Positions 6,654-9,287 of a stretch of 9,287 nt of DNA are shown piece by piece (position 1 is the first letter of the stretch; every line of letters begins with the position of its first letter). The stretch covers positions 1 through 9,287 of the forward strand of contig CAKOHQ010000043.1 in assembly GCA_934085875.1 (NCBI GenBank), in the 5' to 3' direction. The notes beneath the pieces are model-generated. The model was not told the DNA's origin, did no database searches, and worked only from the letters and a program-made list of their open reading frames with translations. Made by a program: the position numbers and the translations under genes. This DNA is from an uncultured Bacilli bacterium. Its GTDB lineage: Bacteria > Bacillota_I > Bacilli_A > RF39 > UBA660.

Positions 6654-6810
6654 AGTAACAGCAGAATAAAATCTACTGTTTTTACACAATAAAAAAACTT
6701 TTGACAAGTTTTGTCGAAATACTTTATTTATATTTAAAACTATTGTAGTATATCTAATCGAACATTCATTTCTTAGTGTCTACCTACAACTTTTTAAGGA
6801 GGTAGGTTGA
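6654..6810 (+). repeat. Direct repeat, copy 1 (glmS-end remnant plus module leader)
   Basis: This 157-base stretch matches 9128-9287 with about five substitutions and three single-base gaps by eye. From 6756 to 6810 the two are identical. It opens with GTAACAGCAGAATAA, equivalent to the last codons and stop of glmS, and a decayed version of the glmS terminator in which C6662 faces A6675. It then carries a TTGACA-containing dyad (arms 6700-6707 and 6711-6718), an AT-rich promoter-like stretch, and the leader with the AAGGAGGT site of the small peptide ORF. Upstream of 6654 there is no similarity to glmS, so the junction is sharp. The gap 6552-6653 between the ttcA terminator and this repeat shows nothing I can name. 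Confidence 0.95.
6701..6751 (+). promoter_or_regulatory. Candidate promoter region of the small-peptide transcript
   Basis: A consensus TTGACA lies at 6701-6706 inside the dyad GACAA-GTT-TTGTC, but no good -10 sits at 17 bp (best TATTTA, 6725-6730, 18 bp). A second -10-like TAGTAT at 6746-6751 would start RNA near 6760, exactly at GAACATTC. This mirrors the opposing RNA, whose -10 TAAAAT is followed by the same GAACATTC start. Which start is used cannot be decided here. The whole stretch is kept in both repeat copies. Confidence 0.45.
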
Positions 6811-6814
6811 TTAT

Positions 6815-6907
6815 ATGACAAATAAATCATTTATTTTAAAAATGTTTGATAAATTTATAATAATAATCAAATTGGTTATTTTATCTAAACTACTCTTCAG
6901 GGGGTAA
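6815..6907 (+). CDS. 30-residue hydrophobic basic peptide, candidate type I toxin
   Basis: ATG 6815 follows a perfect AAGGAGGT (6796-6803) by 11 nt and opens a 30-codon frame ending in TAA. The peptide starts MTNKSFILKMFDKF, continues with IIIIKLVILSKLLF and ends RG. About half the residues are I, L, F, V or M, with five lysines and one arginine against a single aspartate, so it could insert in a membrane as an amphipathic or transmembrane helix. This is the profile of type I toxin peptides, but the Pro/Gly and W-L motifs of Fst/Ldr proteins are missing and I see no match to TxpA or BsrG. The Shine-Dalgarno region can be paired by CTACCT (6780-6785) with AGGTAG (6800-6805). An opposing small RNA lies just downstream. 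A regulatory leader peptide or a leaderless bacteriocin-like peptide are alternatives. A second copy of its leader at 9287 suggests a paralogue beyond the window. Confidence 0.6.
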   Translation: MTNKSFILKMFDKFIIIIKLVILSKLLFRG

Positions 6908-6948
6908 TTGGTTAAATATTAATTAGACACTAGTATTTTTTATAGTCC

Positions 6949-6977
6949 AAAAAAAAGGACACGTAATAAATACGTGT
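6949..6977 (-). terminator. Minus-strand terminator of the small RNA
   Basis: ACACGTA (6959-6965) and TACGTGT (6971-6977) form a perfect 7-bp stem with loop ATAAA. Read on the minus strand it is followed by CC and eight T (complement of A 6949-6956). Read on the + strand only a weak TCTATTT follows, so it is mainly a minus-strand terminator and may stop the peptide mRNA poorly. Confidence 0.8.
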
Positions 6978-7020
6978 GTCTATTTCAATACAGGTAGACA
7001 TTCTGTAAATGAATGTTCCC
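6949..7020 (-). ncRNA. Candidate antisense (antitoxin-like) small RNA of about 72 nt
   Basis: A promoter with TTGACA and TAAAAT on the minus strand predicts a start at G7020, seven bases past the -10, and an intrinsic terminator ends the RNA at 6949. The RNA opens GGGAACATTCATTT, then has an unmatched stretch and GTCTACCT, almost the same as the + strand leader 6760-6785. It has no ribosome binding site or useful reading frame. It would be fully complementary to the 3' region of the peptide mRNA if that transcript runs past 6950. Its CUACCU could also pair with AGGUAG at the peptide's ribosome binding site. Convergent layout with a short RNA recalls par_pAD1 RNA II and the BsrG/SR4 pair. Existence is inferred from signals only. 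Confidence 0.6.
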
Positions 7021-7027
7021 TAATTAA

Positions 7028-7055
7028 ATTTTATCACAATAATAATTTGTGTCAA
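7028..7055 (-). promoter_or_regulatory. Minus-strand promoter of the small RNA
   Basis: On the minus strand a consensus TTGACA (7055-7050) and TAAAAT (7033-7028) are 16 bp apart, and TTAATTA then leads to GGG at 7020, a good start. There is no minus-strand protein gene for it to serve, which supports a noncoding transcript. Confidence 0.75.
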
Positions 7056-7091
7056 TATATATATTACATTCATTTTAAAAAATTTACCATA

Positions 7092-7135
7092 TAGACAAAA
7101 TCAAAAAAATACTATATACTAAATATAGTTATAAT
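7092..7135 (+). promoter_or_regulatory. glmS promoter
   Basis: TAGACA (7092-7097), a 17-bp spacer and TATACT (7115-7120) give a good promoter with a start near 7127. A perfect TATAAT at 7130-7135 could be a second -10, but lacks a clear -35. Both lie upstream of the ribozyme cleavage site at 7169/7170, as required. Confidence 0.65.
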
Positions 7136-7164
7136 CTAATAGGGAGGATAGGTTTTTAGTTTAT

Positions 7165-7250
7165 AATGAGCGCCAGAACTAACAATAGTTGACGAGGTTA
7201 GTAGTTATCGAAAATTCGGCGGATGCTACTACGGGTTAAGTACTCGATAG
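7165..7250 (+). ncRNA. glmS ribozyme-riboswitch, compact form
   Basis: This self-cleaving RNA in the glmS leader is activated by glucosamine-6-phosphate, the product of GlmS, and so shuts off the gene. The near-invariant core is present: GCGCCAGAACT from 7170, GTTGACGAGG (7188-7197), TTATCGA, and TTCGGCGGATG (7215-7225). Cleavage is expected between A7169 and G7170. P2 is AACTA/TAGTT (7177-7181, 7186-7190). CGCC (7171-7174) can pair with GGCG (7218-7221) as part of the pseudoknotted core. P3 is TAGTAG/CTACTA (7199-7204, 7226-7231). The P4 position holds only a short hairpin CGGGT/ACTCG (7232-7236, 7242-7246), with no room for the longer P4.1 found in Bacillus. It lies about 70 nt before the glmS start. 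Confidence 0.95.
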
Positions 7251-7322
7251 ATATATAACAAAAAATAAAATCAATATTATAACAAAATATATATCATCTT
7301 TACTTATATAGAAGGAGTTATT

Positions 7323-9143
7323 ATGTGTGGAATAATAGGATATATAGGTAAGGAAAAAAAGGCAATCAATGTAATTATTAATGGTTTAAAATCTTTAGAA
7401 TATAGAGGATACGACTCTGCAGGAATAGCAGTATTAGAAGATAATAAAATAAAAATAGTAAAATCCTCTGGAAAAATAAAAAATTTAGAAACAGAAATAA
7501 AAGATTTAAAAGAATCTAATATAGGAATTGGACATACAAGATGGGCTACTCATGGAGAACCTAGTTTTAAGAATGCTCATCCTCACAAAAACGGAAATAT
7601 TACTTTAGTACATAACGGAATAATTGAAAATTATGAAGAAATAAAAAATGAACTATTAAAGGATGGATATAAATTTATATCAGATACAGATTCAGAAATA
7701 GCATGTGCATACATAGATAAAATATATAAAGAAACAAAAGATAAATTACAAACAATAAAATTAGTTCAAGAAAAAATAAGAGGAAGCTACGCATTTGGAA
7801 TAATTTTTGATGATGAATTAGATACAATATATGCAACAAGAAAAGATAGTCCACTTATTGTAGCAACTAATAAAAATGAAAACTTTATAGCAAGTGATGT
7901 ACCAGCAATATTAAATGAAACAAATAAATATATACTACTAGACCAACAAGATATTGCTGTAATAAAAGAAGATTCTATAAAAATATACGACAAAAATTTA
8001 AATGAAAAAAAATATGAAATAAAAGAATTTGAAGGTAGTAAAGAAGCGGCGTTAAAAAATGGTTTTGAACATTATATGTTAAAAGAAATATATGATGAAC
8101 CAACACTAGTTAAAGAATTTATTAATTTATATTTAAAAGATGAAAAAACATTACTTACAAAAATACCAGATATAACAAAATATAAAAAAATAGAAATAGT
8201 TGCTTGCGGAAGTGCATATCATGCAGGATTAGTCGGTAAAAATCTTTTAGAAGAGTATGCAAATATTGAAACACATTGTTACGTTGCAAGTGAATACAGA
8301 TATAGTAAACATTTCTTTGATAAAGAAACTTTAGTAATATTAATTTCACAATCAGGAGAGACAGCAGACACACTTGCAGCACTTAGATTAGCAAAAGAAA
8401 ATAATATTGATACATTAGGTATAATTAACGTAGTAGGTTCATCCATTGCTCGTGAAGTAGATAATGTAATATACTTAAATGCAGGATATGAAATAGCAGT
8501 TGCAACAACAAAAGCTTATTTAATGCAAGTATTAGTTTTATCACTATTAGCCTTTGCTACTTCAATAAAAAAAGATTTATTAGATAAAGAATTAAAAAAT
8601 AAAATTATAAAAGACTACAAAAATTTAGATAAAATACTAGAAGAAGTCATCAATAATAGAGAAAAATATTATAATATAGCAAAAGAAATATATAATAAGA
8701 AAAACGTATTCTTTATAGGAAGAAAAATAGATGCATCATTATGTATGGAAGCATCTTTAAAATTAAAAGAAATATCTTATATGCATAGTGAAGCTTATGA
8801 AGCAGGCGAATTAAAACACGGAACAATATCTTTAATAGAAAATAATACTGAAGTAATATCAATTATAACAGATAAATCTATTGCAGAAAAAACTATAAGT
8901 AATATAAAAGAAACAATTGCTAGAGGTGCAGATGTTACTCTTTTAACAACAGATAAAATAATGAAAGAATATAAAAGTTCCAATTTTTATAACAATAAAA
9001 TTGTAGTTCCTAATCAAACTGCATTCACAGAACCATTAATAATTTCACCAGCTTTTCAACTATTATCATATGAAATAGCAAAACTACGTGGTGAAGACAT
9101 TGACCAACCTAGAAACCTTGCCAAATCAGTAACAGTAGAATAA
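7323..9143 (+). CDS. glmS: Glutamine-fructose-6-phosphate aminotransferase (isomerizing)
   Basis: The enzyme makes glucosamine-6-phosphate from fructose-6-phosphate and glutamine, the entry step to UDP-GlcNAc, peptidoglycan and other amino sugars. At 606 residues it is full length. The N-terminal class II glutaminase domain has nucleophile C2, YRGYDSAG (28-35 region), HTRWATHG (71-78) and HNG (97-99). Two SIS sugar-binding domains follow: about 285-415, with CGSAYHAG and SQSGETADT (342-350), and about 455-600. The second has catalytic-type E483 in LKEIS, H499 in ELKHG, and K601 in the C-terminal LAKSVTVE. AAGGAG (7312-7317) precedes the ATG by 5 nt. Expression is controlled by the upstream ribozyme. 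The stop codon falls in the loop of the terminator. It is transcribed alone and is bracketed by the two copies of the 157-160 bp repeat. Confidence 0.98.
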   Translation: MCGIIGYIGKEKKAINVIINGLKSLEYRGYDSAGIAVLEDNKIKIVKSSGKIKNLETEIKDLKESNIGIGHTRWATHGEPSFKNAHPHKNGNITLVHNGIIENYEEIKNELLKDGYKFISDTDSEIACAYIDKIYKETKDKLQTIKLVQEKIRGSYAFGIIFDDELDTIYATRKDSPLIVATNKNENFIASDVPAILNETNKYILLDQQDIAVIKEDSIKIYDKNLNEKKYEIKEFEGSKEAALKNGFEHYMLKEIYDEPTLVKEFINLYLKDEKTLLTKIPDITKYKKIEIVACGSAYHAGLVGKNLLEEYANIETHCYVASEYRYSKHFFDKETLVILISQSGETADTLAALRLAKENNIDTLGIINVVGSSIAREVDNVIYLNAGYEIAVATTKAYLMQVLVLSLLAFATSIKKDLLDKELKNKIIKDYKNLDKILEEVINNREKYYNIAKEIYNKKNVFFIGRKIDASLCMEASLKLKEISYMHSEAYEAGELKHGTISLIENNTEVISIITDKSIAEKTISNIKETIARGADVTLLTTDKIMKEYKSSNFYNNKIVVPNQTAFTEPLIISPAFQLLSYEIAKLRGEDIDQPRNLAKSVTVE

Positions 9144-9287
9144 AAATCTACTGTTTTTTAACATAATAAAAAAACTTTTGACAAGTTTTGTCGAATCACT
9201 TTATTTATATTTAAAACTATTGTAGTATATCCAATCGAACATTCATTTCTTAGTGTCTACCTACAACTTTTTAAGGAGGTAGGTTGA
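9128..9287 (+). repeat. Direct repeat, copy 2 (runs to the window end)
   Basis: This is the partner of 6654-6810. It starts with the real glmS 3' end and its intact terminator, then has the same TTGACA dyad (TTGACA 9178-9183), the same AT-rich stretch and the same leader with AAGGAGGT, and stops at the window edge exactly where copy 1 reaches base 6810. By position, a start codon for a second small peptide would be expected about five bases beyond the window. Confidence 0.95.
9131..9159 (+). terminator. Intrinsic terminator overlapping the glmS 3' end
   Basis: AACAGTAGA (9131-9139) pairs perfectly with TCTACTGTT (9147-9155), followed by TTTT. The last codons of glmS form the 5' arm and the stop TAA (9141-9143) lies in the 7-nt loop. 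The equivalent hairpin in repeat copy 1 has one C-A mismatch. Confidence 0.9.

Larger units (their letters stand above)
6760..7018. repeat. Long inverted repeat bracketing the small-peptide ORF
   Basis: The left arm holds GAACATTCATTT (6760-6771) and TGTCTACCT (6777-6785); the right arm holds AGGTAGACA (6992-7000) and AAATGAATGTTC (7007-7018). These are perfect complements of 12 and 9 bp, separated by a differing 5-6 nt in each arm. A further complement, TAGTGTCTA (6774-6782) against TAGACACTA (6924-6932), lies inside. In the + strand transcript the 5' leader can therefore fold onto the 3' region. A CTAAT pentamer lies one base outside each arm (6754-6758 and 7020-7024), which would also fit a target-site duplication of a small transposon. 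Confidence 0.85.

Noticed and set aside
6815..6907. Fst/Ldr family toxin assignment for the 30-residue peptide
   Set aside because: The family's conserved proline, glycine and tryptophan pattern is absent, so only the general toxin-like profile can be claimed.
6654..7020. CRISPR or other short spaced repeat array
   Set aside because: There are only two long repeat copies 2.5 kb apart and an inverted pair, with no regular short repeat-spacer pattern.
7787..7993. Minus-strand frames within glmS (also 8155-8382 and 8795-8983)
   Set aside because: All lie inside the well-conserved glmS frame and show no family resemblance; they are antisense shadows.

Overview
The window is very AT-rich, with genes dominated by ATA, AAA, AGA and TTA codons. 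It carries a glmS ribozyme, strong AAGGAG-type ribosome binding sites and intrinsic terminators. This points to a low-GC Bacillota (Firmicutes) chromosome, probably an uncultured host-associated Clostridia or Bacilli relative; the species cannot be told. All tryptophans I checked are TGG and the genes end in TAA (once TAG), which fits the standard code. All confident protein genes lie on the + strand.

Layout. (1) 1-752: 3' part of a KilA-N domain gene with a terminator that starts on its stop codon. (2) 753-1108: no convincing protein gene; promoter-like boxes and a second terminator-like hairpin suggest a leader or small RNA. (3) 1057-2254: a single-gene unit for an uncharacterised membrane-anchored extracellular protein. 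(4) 2236-5636: a tightly packed operon holding a ProX/YbaK prolyl-tRNA editing gene broken by one in-frame TAA, a DUF3781 gene, a PAP2 phosphatase, an overlapping DgkA-type kinase, 3-methyladenine-DNA glycosylase I (tag) and an S66 LD-carboxypeptidase/MccF-like peptidase. The PAP2 and DgkA pair fits recycling of undecaprenyl carrier lipid, and the S66 enzyme fits murein-peptide processing, so part of the operon is about the cell envelope. (5) 5646-6551: ttcA-like tRNA thiolase with its own promoter and terminator. (6) 6654-7055: a compact non-coding-rich module. (7) 7092-9159: glmS with promoter, ribozyme and terminator. (8) 9128-9287: a second copy of the start of the module, cut by the window end.

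The most unusual part is region 6. A 30-residue hydrophobic, basic peptide ORF (6815-6907) lies behind a perfect AAGGAGGT site whose surroundings can be paired by an upstream CTACCT. Converging on it from the other strand is a well-formed promoter (TTGACA, 16 bp, TAAAAT) and a terminator that together define a noncoding RNA of about 72 nt. The 5' part of that RNA repeats the mRNA leader almost exactly, because the two lie in a long inverted repeat. This resembles a type I toxin-antitoxin locus in architecture, but the peptide does not match the Fst, TxpA or BsrG sequences I know. The module start, together with the end of glmS, occurs twice at about 95% identity, on either side of glmS, which suggests duplication or spread of the module. 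A miniature transposon with terminal inverted repeats is the main alternative reading.
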